A DNA stretch of 31,211 nucleotides from CAZXMB01 sp964641715 (GTDB lineage: Bacteria; Desulfobacterota; BSN033; UBA1163): NCBI GenBank assembly GCA_964641715.1, contig CAZXMB010000007.1, positions 1-31,211 of the forward strand, written 5' to 3'. Under the pieces are notes generated by a model. It was not told the DNA's origin. It saw nothing but the letters and a program-made list of their open reading frames with translations, and did no database searches. Every line of letters starts with the position of its first letter. Within the stretch, counting starts at the first letter, position 1. Of this stretch, positions 6,804 to 15,573 are shown in pieces. The position numbers and the translations under genes were made by a program.

Positions 6804-9800
6804 TCAAGATCTGTTTGCTTCATTCTTCCCTCTATTCAAGAACTCGCTTTGGCGTTTGGATCTCAGCAAGCAGTTAAACAAGCTCCTCGATAGCCAATTA
6901 TCCTCCTCTTCGGTTTCCTTCCCACCAAGGCCCATGCGGTACTTGATGTCGTAATTGATGATGAAATCCAACTCTTCGTCTGTGAAACCATAATGTTGAG
7001 CCAGCACACGGTCGATCTCGTTAATAATAGACTTTGAGTATCTCGGATAGTATTCATCATATACCACTCGGCCTGTGGCTTTATAATTTGTCTCCTTTCT
7101 TTTAGCGTGTTGTTTCAGATCGACCATTAGCCTTGCCGAAAGGTCTGACAGATTGCGTTTTATTTTATCTACAATTTTATCAAGTCCTAAAGGAAATGTT
7201 TCTATTTCTCGAAGGTTTAAATGCCGGCAATCTGAAAGACAAATAAACCACCAATAAAACAAGGAGCTGTTTAGTGTTGCTACGACAGCAGACGCTTCTG
7301 TTCTGTTTGTCAACTGTATCGATTTAACCTGTGTAGAAATTTGTTCCCCATCTCTTTCGTTCCAGAAATAAGGAGCAAATGTCATTGAACGAATCCAATA
7401 ACGGGGGGCATTGTGGTAATAAACAACAGTATTGCCAGAAAGTTTCAAACCAAGTGGCTGATAAGACTGAATCTTACTCCAAATCTTTGACTCTGTTGAT
7501 GAGCCGATTTTAGGTAAAGAATTTTTATAGAGGTAACCGCTTATTTGAGAATATCTTAGCGATTCAAATAGCGAGGCCCTGAACTCTTCATGCCACCTAT
7601 GATAGCAAGTGGAATACCTTTCATTCTTAGGATCAAAACGTGTTAAATATATTGCAAGCCTCTGATCCGAACCAACGAACAATTTGCATGGGCGTATGGC
7701 ATAAGTGGAGATCCATAATGTAACTTCCTTATCAAAAAGATTTATTACAGGCTCCATACGATCGGTGCAGAATGCTGAATGGGGAACAATCATTCCAGAG
7801 TATCCTTTTTTTGAAACAAGAACTTGATTTCGCTCCATAACAAAAGCATATAGATTTCCGCAATCCTCTGTCCCGTAATTTTTAATCGAATATTCCTTTG
7901 ATATCTTGCTATACTCCACATACGGCGGATTCCCGATGATCGCATCGAAGCCGCCTTTTTTAAGGATGCCGTAGAATTCAATGAACCAGTGAAAAGGCTT
8001 GTGGGAGATAAGCCATCTTTCATACGAGGCTTCTTTTTCAGGATCAATTCCATATTCACCAGCGAGGTAGCGATTAAGCTCGTCTTCCAATGTTGTAAGC
8101 CGCTTGCGAAGTTCTTGCTTATCGGACAGTGTGACTTCGCCACCGATTTCAGTTTGTTGCTCACGGAAAAGCTTAAAAAGCCGGTCAACATCTTGAGCCT
8201 TCTCGTCTATACGCTCCATATCTTTGCCAAGATCTAATTTGCCTTGTGTATCGCCTAAAACGGCCTTTTTAACCTCGTCATAAGTGGCGTATCCAACCAG
8301 CGTGTTTCCTGCACGGATGTTGAAATCAATGTCAGGAAGTGGCTCAATATTTTCTGCTTTCTCCACCTGTGCTACTAGTTTAAGGAAAAGGCGAAGTTTA
8401 CAGATTTCTATTGCCTCTTCCATGATGTCCACGCCATACAGATTGTTTACAATGATTGACTTAAAAATGAAGTATCTGCGGTTCGGATGTTTTTCGATAC
8501 GGTCCAGGACTCTATGAAAATCCATGAATTTTTCTGGGCGGTGTTTTTCTCTGGAGCGTTCTAATTCGTCCAGGAAAACTTCCATCCGTTCAAGGCATGC
8601 TTCATACAGGGGTTCAAGAATGTTTAATGCTGCAAAAAGAAAAGCTCCGGACCCGCACGTAGGATCAAGTATTGAGACCTGTTCAATCGAATGCCAAAAA
8701 GCACGGAGGAGTTCAGGCCCTTCGCAGTTTTCAATCACATCCTGAGCAAACTGCCGGATATTGAGGTTATAGGTGATGAGATCATTAATATCTGTGATTT
8801 CGCCGTTTATTAGCCTGCCGTGAACCTCTTCATACCGTTTGCGCCTTGCTACAACCTCACGCCAGATTTCTGTTGGTAGGGCATATTCTTCAGGTGGGGG
8901 TTTATTCCATTCGATGCGTTTAGTAACGTCGTTGAGGCCAAGAGCAACTTCGGCAGGTAGAAGTAGGCCAGCTCCCTTTTTTACCGCATCGTAAATATAA
9001 CGGTCGGGATCAGTCTGAAGCAGGCGCCAAACAGATTGTTCACCTTCGAACGCAATCCTACACTTTTTCTTCGCCTCATCAAAGAGATGTGGAATTATTG
9101 TACTCTTACTTATGTACCCTGTGATGTCCTCCTTCGTGTAGTAAGCACCCATTTGTTTCTGGTTGACATACTTCTCAAAAATATAGCCGAGCACATCCGG
9201 GTTGATCTCATTGTCCTTGCGAAGCGGACGTTCGTCTAAATGCCACTGGTATTGATCAAAAAAGCTGAACAATTTCTCGAAAGCGGCATCAACAATCTGA
9301 ATGCTCTTGCCGTAATGTTCCTCAAGCTGGTGAGGCTGGAAAATGCCTCCGTTAAGGAAGGGGACTCTCCCGAGAAGTTGGTTAATGGTTGCCTTACGTT
9401 CGTTCTCCTTTTTTGCAAACCCTTCAAAAAAGAGAGGGCATAGAAAATCTCTATAGAACCGGTCTTTCCCGTGATGTTTGCTTTCGGTAAGTTTATCACG
9501 CAAATAGTTAATATTATTGTTTAAGAATCCCTTCTTCTGGATGAAGTAGATAAACATTAGGCGATTGAGCATCACAGATGCGTACCATCGCTGCATCTCT
9601 TCATCTGGAATGCCTTTAAGGAATTTCAAAAAAGTGTCATGCTCCGATTTAAAGCGATCATAGAATCTTTTGGTGACCCGATCGACGTCGAAGCCAGCAC
9701 GAACACGACTGGCCACATCAACAATGGAGAGGCCTCCTTCTTCATCCAGGCTGAAAGCAATGGTCTCCAATTTTTGAAGAAGCGAATCCCCGGGCTGGTT

Positions 9801-10163
9801 GCAATAATACCTATGTTCACGACATTGGCTTGGTTTTCCTGCTTCGCGTTTAACCCACTGCCAGATTTGAAATTGATTACTTTTATCTGTGTAAATGATC
9901 AGATGCTCGTGAACAGATTTTGCAACCTGCTTTTCGATTTTTCGCCTTGTGGAGTAGTCGGGGACAGGTCCAAGAGCCGCTGACGAACAGACAAAGACTA
10001 CCATCCCGCGTTTCTGAGCCACCGCGCTTAAGTTGTAGGTTAAACCATCAACAAAGACCTCGAGGGAAGAAACGTGATGATCCCATCCCATTTCTTCAAT
10101 AAAAAGAGTACGAAGATCGAACTCCTTAAGACATTGTCGAGCTTTTGCTTCCAAATTCATCAT
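6804..10163 (-). CDS. Eco57I-like N6-adenine DNA methyltransferase, type IIG-like
   Basis: The 1119-residue protein has the permuted motif order of Eco57I/type IIG enzymes. QMGAYYT (337-343) is the motif X-like element, ILDPTCGSGAF (about 498-508) is motif I binding S-adenosylmethionine, and NLYGVDI (574-580) is motif II. IIGNPPYVEYSKI (about 742-754, NPPY) is the motif IV catalytic site for adenine N6-methylation. The C-terminal third fits a target-recognition domain. The first 150 residues resemble the N-terminal part of Eco57I-like proteins, but I see no clear PD-(D/E)xK nuclease triad, so cleavage may come from the PLD domain of the helicase. It starts 12 bases after the helicase stop, so the two are one operon. 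It could methylate host DNA as the self-marking arm of the system. Confidence 0.92.
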   Translation of the reverse strand: MMNLEAKARQCLKEFDLRTLFIEEMGWDHHVSSLEVFVDGLTYNLSAVAQKRGMVVFVCSSAALGPVPDYSTRRKIEKQVAKSVHEHLIIYTDKSNQFQIWQWVKREAGKPSQCREHRYYCNQPGDSLLQKLETIAFSLDEEGGLSIVDVASRVRAGFDVDRVTKRFYDRFKSEHDTFLKFLKGIPDEEMQRWYASVMLNRLMFIYFIQKKGFLNNNINYLRDKLTESKHHGKDRFYRDFLCPLFFEGFAKKENERKATINQLLGRVPFLNGGIFQPHQLEEHYGKSIQIVDAAFEKLFSFFDQYQWHLDERPLRKDNEINPDVLGYIFEKYVNQKQMGAYYTKEDITGYISKSTIIPHLFDEAKKKCRIAFEGEQSVWRLLQTDPDRYIYDAVKKGAGLLLPAEVALGLNDVTKRIEWNKPPPEEYALPTEIWREVVARRKRYEEVHGRLINGEITDINDLITYNLNIRQFAQDVIENCEGPELLRAFWHSIEQVSILDPTCGSGAFLFAALNILEPLYEACLERMEVFLDELERSREKHRPEKFMDFHRVLDRIEKHPNRRYFIFKSIIVNNLYGVDIMEEAIEICKLRLFLKLVAQVEKAENIEPLPDIDFNIRAGNTLVGYATYDEVKKAVLGDTQGKLDLGKDMERIDEKAQDVDRLFKLFREQQTEIGGEVTLSDKQELRKRLTTLEDELNRYLAGEYGIDPEKEASYERWLISHKPFHWFIEFYGILKKGGFDAIIGNPPYVEYSKISKEYSIKNYGTEDCGNLYAFVMERNQVLVSKKGYSGMIVPHSAFCTDRMEPVINLFDKEVTLWISTYAIRPCKLFVGSDQRLAIYLTRFDPKNERYSTCYHRWHEEFRASLFESLRYSQISGYLYKNSLPKIGSSTESKIWSKIQSYQPLGLKLSGNTVVYYHNAPRYWIRSMTFAPYFWNERDGEQISTQVKSIQLTNRTEASAVVATLNSSLFYWWFICLSDCRHLNLREIETFPLGLDKIVDKIKRNLSDLSARLMVDLKQHAKRKETNYKATGRVVYDEYYPRYSKSIINEIDRVLAQHYGFTDEELDFIINYDIKYRMGLGGKETEEEDNWLSRSLFNCLLRSKRQSEFLNRGKNEANRS

Positions 10164-10175
10164 TAGATTCCAATC

Positions 10176-13100
10176 TTACTTGGTGGAAGAAAGGCCCATA
10201 GAGCAGATAATTCTTGGCTCTTGAAGTTGTTCTTCCTCAAGGGTGCGGCAAAGGCGGCCCTCATCCCTGAGAGTAATTACAAGATCTGCGAGAGCTTTAT
10301 CGGAGATACCGCTTCGTAATTGGCGATTAAGTGTATCAACAGCTACGGGACGTAATGGACAACGATAAATATCATCAATCGCCTTAAGCAGGTCCTTTGA
10401 CTCAAAAAGTGTACCTTTTACTTCTTCGGCATAGCGTTTTAGCCTCTCATAGGTTCGGAACCTGGCTCCCGATGGTCTGCCTAATTGTCCCCCAACAGAT
10501 TTTTCTTCCTCAAGAATAAGTTCAACCCCTTTCTTAACCAATTCATGGTGCTTCTCATAGCGTGGCAATGCAGATGTGTCAGGCAAACATTCCGCTGACT
10601 TAAGGATTTCAAATTGAGATTCGGTGACACTGTTGCCGTTCTGGTCAATCCGGGCCAAGGCGTCGTTATCTTCAACTGTTTTGAGATAGACAAGGACCCC
10701 ATTGGGATCTCCGTCTTTGGGCTGGTGGGCCTTGGTGGAATAGACTACCGGCGGTAATTCAGGAATAATTTTTTGAAGATCCGGTTTTTTGGTAATAGCA
10801 TTCTTCCATATCTGGTAAGCATAAGAGGCAAGATCCACCTCTGTATCAATCTCTCCATCCAAAATGTTTGCCTTCTCGTTGTAGAGGTCAACGACAACCT
10901 GGTCGTTTCGATCATCCTCAAAGAAAGCTTCATCAGTTCCTACGACCTCGGCATTTTCCCTTAGACGCGCCCGCACCCTTGAACGAAGACGAATAATTCG
11001 TTCCACACCTTCTGCAGGAAGAAAAGAGTGACAAATGATGCTTTCTGCTTGCTGTCCGATACGGTCCACACGGCCTGCACGCTGAATAAGACGGATAATT
11101 GCCCAAGGGAGATCATAATTAACAACGATGTAGCAATCTTGAAGGTTCTGGCCTTCGCTTAGGACATCGGTTGCAATCAATATCCTTAATTCATCTTCTT
11201 GCTTGACGATATCCTGCTTTTCATTACTAACGGGACTAAACTTCCAAGCAAAGGCTGTTGGATCAGTCGAATCACCTGTCACACCGGCAAGTTTTGGAAC
11301 CCCACGTAATCGAAGTTGCGATTCAAGGTAGTAGACGGTGTCAGCAAATTGGCTAAAGACAATGACCTTGTCAGTCGGATGTTTTTTCATCAGAAGGTTA
11401 TAGAGTGCCTCAAGTTTGGCATCCTTATTGGCGTTCCATTCCCCACATTTCTTTAATATTTTTAAAAGAGCGTTGACGTCGTCTCGCAAGTCTTTTTCTA
11501 ACACGTGATCAAACAGAGTAGGACGTAACCATTTGAATCTTCTCTTCAGCCTACTGACATACTCAGCATAAACTTCAGCAGCCCGGCGATTGAAATCATT
11601 TTCATTCCGGAGAGCAGTAGGTTTCGAAACCTTACCTTCTTCATTTGTGTCTTCATTGCCAAATAGTTCCTCCAATAGGCCCAAATCCTCATCTCCATCG
11701 TTTATACGGGCATCCAAAAGTTCTGCACCTTGCGTACCTATAGGCAATGGTTCACTGTTTTCGATCGCATGGAGGAAGACATAATTACGTAAGATATGCC
11801 GTTCAACTGACTGAATGAAGGATTGGCCGCTGCTCTCTAACCTTTTGAAGAGGTTCGTACGGCAGAAACCCATCAGGCGCTTTCCTGCTCGAGACAGGTC
11901 CTGCAATTGTTTTGCTTCGGATTGGGTTGGCGGTTCATGGGGAGTAGGGGCGACATAATTCCCCAATCCATACCTAGGCAAGTTGAGATGGTTAATTGTG
12001 TTCACCACATCCGTTGCGTAGAGCTGAGCATATTGGTCCTCAGGATCGGCGTCATCGATCTTGAACTTCACCGTTCTTGGTTTACGGGTAGGGAAATAAG
12101 AGCGTCTGCCGTCTTCATAGGTGAGGTACTTACGACCGTTAGTTGGATCAGTTTCTGCATAATTGTCCATGATGAAGCTTCGTGTTCGACGGACTAGATA
12201 AAGCCGCATCAATTCGCGCCAGTCATCCGCATATTCGCTCTTTTCAAAAGCAGAGAGCGAACGAACAGGGCACTGATGCCGGCGAATAAACTCAGTTTCT
12301 CCTAACTCCCTGAGCTTTTGTTCTGGCCTGATTCCTAAATCCTTATCTTCAGGAACGAAAAGACGCAGTTGGCCGGAAAGGTCGAGGTAAGTTTTGTTAT
12401 ATGGAGTTGCGGAGAGCATGATCACCTTACACTCGTTTTTCTCAATGTAATCTTGAATGATACGGTAACGCTTTCCTTCTCTATTTCGAAGATTTTGGCT
12501 TTCATCAATAATCATTAAGCGATATCGTCTTAGATTAGGTAATTGATTAATGACCTGACTTATCGAAAGTACCTTGGCGCGCATGCGGTACTGGGCATGG
12601 TAGTCTTCCCACATTTTCACCAAATTTTTAGGACATAAGATTAAAGTTTCAAGTCCCTGATCATCTTCAAAAATGCGGGCTAAGGCGGTGGCCATTAGGG
12701 TTTTACCCAGCCCAACTACATCCCCTATAAGCACACCATCACGTTTATTGAGATGATGCGCCGCAATTTTTACCGCCGCAGTCTGAAACTCCCAAAGCTT
12801 ATTTCCAAAGTCTTTGGGAATACGAAATTCAGATAGGCCTGCCCGGGCCTCCTGGGAAAGGTGATATGCCATCTTCACATAAATAAAGTACGGAGGAATC
12901 GGGTCTTCTCGGGCCCAGCTTTCCTGAACAATGCTCACCAGTTCGTCTGATATATCAACGCACCATCTGTCATTCCAACGGTCTTCAAACCAATTTGCCA
13001 GCTTCTGGCAGGCATCATGATCGAGGACATCTACGTTCAGCTCACCTTGCTGTTTAAGGCCTGCCAATGTCAGGTTGCTACTGCCGAGATAACCTATGGT

Positions 13101-13559
13101 TGGGTTGATGGGATCTTGACGGAAGAGCAAATAAAGTTTTGCATGTAGTGGGTGACGTAGAAATAATTTAACGATAACCTTTTTGACTTTGATCTGAGCA
13201 GCCAGTCGACGCAATCCCAATTCATCTTCATTAGTGGGAATCCCTATGGTCAATTGGTCCCGAAATTCTTCAGCTAATTTCTTCTTAAGACGTAAGACGG
13301 TTTGGTTGTCCATAGCGAAGTCGCCTTTGATGAGACTCAACGCTGTACGTAACTCTTCCTGCGGTAGGTGCTGCATTCCGACAAGAAGACGGCAACAATT
13401 GCCACTGCCACCACCCCACCGCTCAATGTATGAGTCTATTTGTTTCCAACCTCGAAGATTAAAATAACCTACACAGAAATCAGCACGATCTGAAACTTCA
13501 AGGGTTTGTTGTAATGCAGGAAGTAGTGTTTGTTCTATGTTGTCGAAGATACGAGGCAT
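10176..13559 (-). CDS. PLD-nuclease / SNF2-type helicase fusion
   Basis: The 1127-residue protein begins with a phospholipase D-like nuclease domain, HPLHAKLYLLF (HxK at 139-141) with YLGSSNLT (Asn 162), as in NgoFVII-type restriction nucleases. A SNF2-family helicase follows: Walker A GDVVGLGKT (279-287), DESQ (352-355), SATP (383-386), VIVFSQFAD and LIATDVLSEGQNLQ, and the motif VI stretch LIQRAGRVDRIGQQ (about 824-837). An insertion of around 300 residues separates the two helicase halves, and the C-terminal 200 residues are unassigned. AGGAG lies 8 bases before the ATG. It is the first gene of the cluster with the Eco57I-like methyltransferase, the layout of a restriction-like defence system using a translocase. 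DISARM uses similar parts on separate genes, but DUF1998 components are absent here. Confidence 0.93.
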   Translation of the reverse strand: MPRIFDNIEQTLLPALQQTLEVSDRADFCVGYFNLRGWKQIDSYIERWGGGSGNCCRLLVGMQHLPQEELRTALSLIKGDFAMDNQTVLRLKKKLAEEFRDQLTIGIPTNEDELGLRRLAAQIKVKKVIVKLFLRHPLHAKLYLLFRQDPINPTIGYLGSSNLTLAGLKQQGELNVDVLDHDACQKLANWFEDRWNDRWCVDISDELVSIVQESWAREDPIPPYFIYVKMAYHLSQEARAGLSEFRIPKDFGNKLWEFQTAAVKIAAHHLNKRDGVLIGDVVGLGKTLMATALARIFEDDQGLETLILCPKNLVKMWEDYHAQYRMRAKVLSISQVINQLPNLRRYRLMIIDESQNLRNREGKRYRIIQDYIEKNECKVIMLSATPYNKTYLDLSGQLRLFVPEDKDLGIRPEQKLRELGETEFIRRHQCPVRSLSAFEKSEYADDWRELMRLYLVRRTRSFIMDNYAETDPTNGRKYLTYEDGRRSYFPTRKPRTVKFKIDDADPEDQYAQLYATDVVNTINHLNLPRYGLGNYVAPTPHEPPTQSEAKQLQDLSRAGKRLMGFCRTNLFKRLESSGQSFIQSVERHILRNYVFLHAIENSEPLPIGTQGAELLDARINDGDEDLGLLEELFGNEDTNEEGKVSKPTALRNENDFNRRAAEVYAEYVSRLKRRFKWLRPTLFDHVLEKDLRDDVNALLKILKKCGEWNANKDAKLEALYNLLMKKHPTDKVIVFSQFADTVYYLESQLRLRGVPKLAGVTGDSTDPTAFAWKFSPVSNEKQDIVKQEDELRILIATDVLSEGQNLQDCYIVVNYDLPWAIIRLIQRAGRVDRIGQQAESIICHSFLPAEGVERIIRLRSRVRARLRENAEVVGTDEAFFEDDRNDQVVVDLYNEKANILDGEIDTEVDLASYAYQIWKNAITKKPDLQKIIPELPPVVYSTKAHQPKDGDPNGVLVYLKTVEDNDALARIDQNGNSVTESQFEILKSAECLPDTSALPRYEKHHELVKKGVELILEEEKSVGGQLGRPSGARFRTYERLKRYAEEVKGTLFESKDLLKAIDDIYRCPLRPVAVDTLNRQLRSGISDKALADLVITLRDEGRLCRTLEEEQLQEPRIICSMGLSSTK

Positions 13560-13625
13560 TTTATTTCTCCTTCAACACACTGGGGTTTGTTAAATTCTTC
13601 CAATTATTTTATTCCTTAGACCCCT

Positions 13626-13645
13626 CATCCACCCTCACCTTTCAA
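13626..13645 (+). repeat. Spacer repeat copy R1
   Basis: CATCCACCCTCACCTTTCAA, exact copy 1 of a 20-bp word found in the gaps between accessory modules. It is followed by TCCATCCTGTTAATGCCGTT and a GTTAAGCGTAAAGC-type low-complexity tract. It lies between the helicase start and the end of the ORF6N gene. Confidence 0.8.
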
Positions 13646-13690
13646 TCCATCCTGTTAATGCCGTTAAGCGTAAAGCGTTAAGCGTAACAC

Positions 13691-14248
13691 CTAACTTTTC
13701 TTCTTCTTTTTTCTGATATAAGGAACCTTAGGTTCCTCAACGAGGAATCCAATTGGGCGCCTTTTGGATTCCGGTGGCTTCATCAATCCCCTAATAGCAT
13801 CAAAAACAACTTTGAATTGAGCATCGTATTTCTTTTCAAGCTCATCGAGCCTTTTAGCAAGCTCTTTGTTCGAAGCAAGCATCTGCCTAAGTCTGACAAA
13901 AGCACGCATGATCTCAATATTAACCTGAACGGCTCGTTTGCTTTTAAGAATGCTGGACAGCATGGCCACCCCTTGCTCTGTAAAGGCATAGGGTGGGTAC
14001 CGACGTCCTCCCCACTGACTTGAGGTGCCAAAATGGTACCTCAAATTCTCAAACTCCTCCTCGTTTAGCTGGAACATAAAATCTGATGGGAAGCGGAAGA
14101 TATTTCTTTTTACAGCCTGAATCAGCTGTTTTGTTTCTACGCCATAAAGTGCAGCTAAGTCGGCATCAAGCATTACCCTATGGTAACGAATCCACAGTAT
14201 TGATTGTTCTATGCGTTCAGCAGAAAATATGGCTACGCCTTTGTCCAT
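13691..14248 (-). CDS. ORF6N domain protein (copy 1)
   Basis: From Met 22 of the open frame (ATG at 14248) this is 185 residues. It has the ORF6N DNA-binding domain: ERIEQSILWIRYHRVMLDAD, then LAALYGVETKQLIQAVKRN, then RFPSDFMFQL and the signature GGRRYPPYAFTEQGVAMLSS. The rest is a helical, probably coiled-coil region (LRQMLASNKELAKRLDELEK) and a tail GFLVEEPKVPYI shared with copy 2. ORF6N proteins are found in phages and chromosomal islands and are presumed DNA-binding; their role is not settled. The frame continues 5' to 14311, but that extra part is translated from a palindrome in the promoter region. The gene contains a second palindrome at codons for LRYHFGTS, where the family usually has LRSQxVTS. 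Confidence 0.9.
   Translation of the reverse strand: MDKGVAIFSAERIEQSILWIRYHRVMLDADLAALYGVETKQLIQAVKRNIFRFPSDFMFQLNEEEFENLRYHFGTSSQWGGRRYPPYAFTEQGVAMLSSILKSKRAVQVNIEIMRAFVRLRQMLASNKELAKRLDELEKKYDAQFKVVFDAIRGLMKPPESKRRPIGFLVEEPKVPYIRKKKKKS
14020..14044. repeat. Intragenic palindrome in ORF6N copy 1
   Basis: Arms TTGAGGTGCCA and TGGTACCTCAA, with AAA between them, pair with one mismatch. On the coding strand this encodes LRYHFGTS. The outer arms TTGAGGT/ACCTCAA are the same as in the upstream palindrome at 14284-14314. Confidence 0.8.
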
Positions 14249-14283
14249 CCTAATGACCCCATATAAGGCCAGCTGGCCGCTTA

Positions 14284-14314
14284 ATCTTGAGGTCACAAAT
14301 TGTGACCTCAAGAT
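14284..14314. repeat. Perfect 31-bp palindrome upstream of ORF6N copy 1
   Basis: Arms ATCTTGAGGTCACAA and TTGTGACCTCAAGAT surround one central base (14299). It lies 36 bases upstream of the ORF6N ATG. Read as codons it gives LRSQ-F/I-VTSR on either strand, the usual ORF6N family peptide, although it lies outside the chosen coding region. Possible roles are operator, recombination substrate or mobile palindrome. Confidence 0.9.
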
Positions 14315-14426
14315 GCCTTTCCGACTATTGGCAATTTAGTTCATCCATATCACTCAAAACAAAACCCCCATCCCCTCTTATTGAGACCTCATGCAGTATA
14401 GCGACAAAAAATTCGGAATCCAAAAC

Positions 14427-14449
14427 AGGTATCACAATTTGTGATACCT
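14427..14449. repeat. Perfect 23-bp palindrome further upstream of ORF6N copy 1
   Basis: Arms AGGTATCACAA and TTGTGATACCT surround one central T. The core TCACAA-N-TTGTGA equals that of the 14284 and 18408 palindromes, while the outer arms differ. No gene overlaps it. Confidence 0.85.
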
Positions 14450-14525
14450 TAACGTACCAAAGGAGTCCGCGGAGGCCGGGGGACGTAATTGAATTTTTTC
14501 ACTTATTTTTTCCTTTCAGAAATCT

Positions 14526-14545
14526 CATCCACCCTCACCTTTCAA
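14526..14545 (+). repeat. Spacer repeat copy R2
   Basis: Second exact copy of CATCCACCCTCACCTTTCAA. The preceding 30 bases (TTCACTTATTTTTTCCTTTC, AGAAATCT) resemble those before R3. It is followed by GTGTCCGTGATTCGTGTC and a CCCCGA/TCGGGG hairpin at 14582-14597. The whole 14315-14645 gap has no gene. Confidence 0.8.
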
Positions 14546-14645
14546 CCTTTTTTAATTAAAACCGTGTCCGTGATTCGTGTCCCCCGACATATCGGGGCAG
14601 GCGTGTCTATTTCCTAATTGCATGTCCATCTTAACTTCTTTTTTG

Positions 14646-15563
14646 TTATTGCCACAACCAGTTTTTCGGGTTCCAACTTAACTGGTTTCCTGATGAAACT
14701 GATCCTCCAGAACAAACCGGTTCAAGAAAGAGCTCCAGTTGATCGACCGCTTTAGCAAAAGTCTTATAAGATTCGAGATTACTTCTCTTTAAAAATGCTG
14801 CCCATTGCGCTTGTTTCTCTTTTGAAAATTTAAACTCCTTGGAGAAAATGGATTTTCTATCATCCATTGGGGTTCCTCTTCTATCAAAAGTCTTTACCAT
14901 GGCAGTGCGGAGGGGAGGTCTTTGAAAAGGCTGGTGTGATGCAAGAAACAGGATATCATAGATATCCTTCATCCGGCTGGTTAAGATGTTCAATTTTACG
15001 AGAGATTGAAATTTCTCCGCAATGGCTGATTCATTGGAGTAAACCTTCAAACGAGGAACAGGCTGGTCATCAAGCAATAAAGGAAATTCCATTTCAACTG
15101 GCCCTGCTACCAATACATCCCCAAATGCAATATCAACTTGGAGCATCTTTCTCGCTTTATCCAAAGATCCCTGGATTTTAACTCTTATACCCTCGTAATC
15201 GGCATCTTCCATGACACTTTCGAGGCTGACACTCTCAGGGAGGAATCTAACTCCGTCTTGCACATCCATTCTGGCGATATCCTGAATCATGCCTTTTATG
15301 GTCGCGATATTCTTCGATTTGGCTCTAACCAGAAAATCAACATCTTTCGTCGGCCGGAGAAATGGCATGTCATAGACGAGAAATAACAAGGCGCCTTTCA
15401 AGATAAAAACCGAACGATAAGGTGAGATAGAAAGTCGGTAGAGGAACCTTTCCTGAAAATATTGGAGAAGAATGGCATCAAAATCTCTTTTTGTTTCTCT
15501 TGCAATATCCGTAAGCCTTGCCCTGATAGATGCACCTAAATTCTTTATTTCCTTTTTCTTCAT
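14646..15563 (-). CDS. abiEii: AbiEii-type nucleotidyltransferase toxin
   Basis: From the ATG at 15563 this is 305 residues, a normal AbiEii length. The nucleotidyltransferase core is visible as VFILKGALLFLVYDMPFLRP, then TKDVDFLVRA, the G-x-n-D-x-D pattern with metal-binding aspartates. This is followed by LQVDIAFGDVL and AIAEKFQSLVKLNILTSRMK, DIYDILFL, conserved in the AbiEii group. AbiEii (DUF1814) toxins modify nucleotides or tRNA and halt growth during phage infection, and are controlled by AbiEi. AAGG precedes the ATG closely; an in-frame TTG 8 codons earlier is a less likely start. It follows AbiEi by 10 bases. The C-terminal end (WNPKNWLWQ) is plain and complete. Confidence 0.9.
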   Translation of the reverse strand: MKKKEIKNLGASIRARLTDIARETKRDFDAILLQYFQERFLYRLSISPYRSVFILKGALLFLVYDMPFLRPTKDVDFLVRAKSKNIATIKGMIQDIARMDVQDGVRFLPESVSLESVMEDADYEGIRVKIQGSLDKARKMLQVDIAFGDVLVAGPVEMEFPLLLDDQPVPRLKVYSNESAIAEKFQSLVKLNILTSRMKDIYDILFLASHQPFQRPPLRTAMVKTFDRRGTPMDDRKSIFSKEFKFSKEKQAQWAAFLKRSNLESYKTFAKAVDQLELFLEPVCSGGSVSSGNQLSWNPKNWLWQ

Positions 15564-15573
15564 GATCCTTCTT

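Noticed and set aside
6679..6807. N-terminal extension of the DUF3800 protein resembling a signal peptide
   Set aside because: The hydrophobic run is translated from the gap after the methyltransferase gene. The ATG at 6678 has a good ribosome-binding site and starts right at the conserved domain.
14287..14559. Plus-strand ORF starting MRSQIVTSR
   Set aside because: The similarity to the ORF6N peptide arises only because the palindrome reads alike on both strands; the rest is not protein-like.
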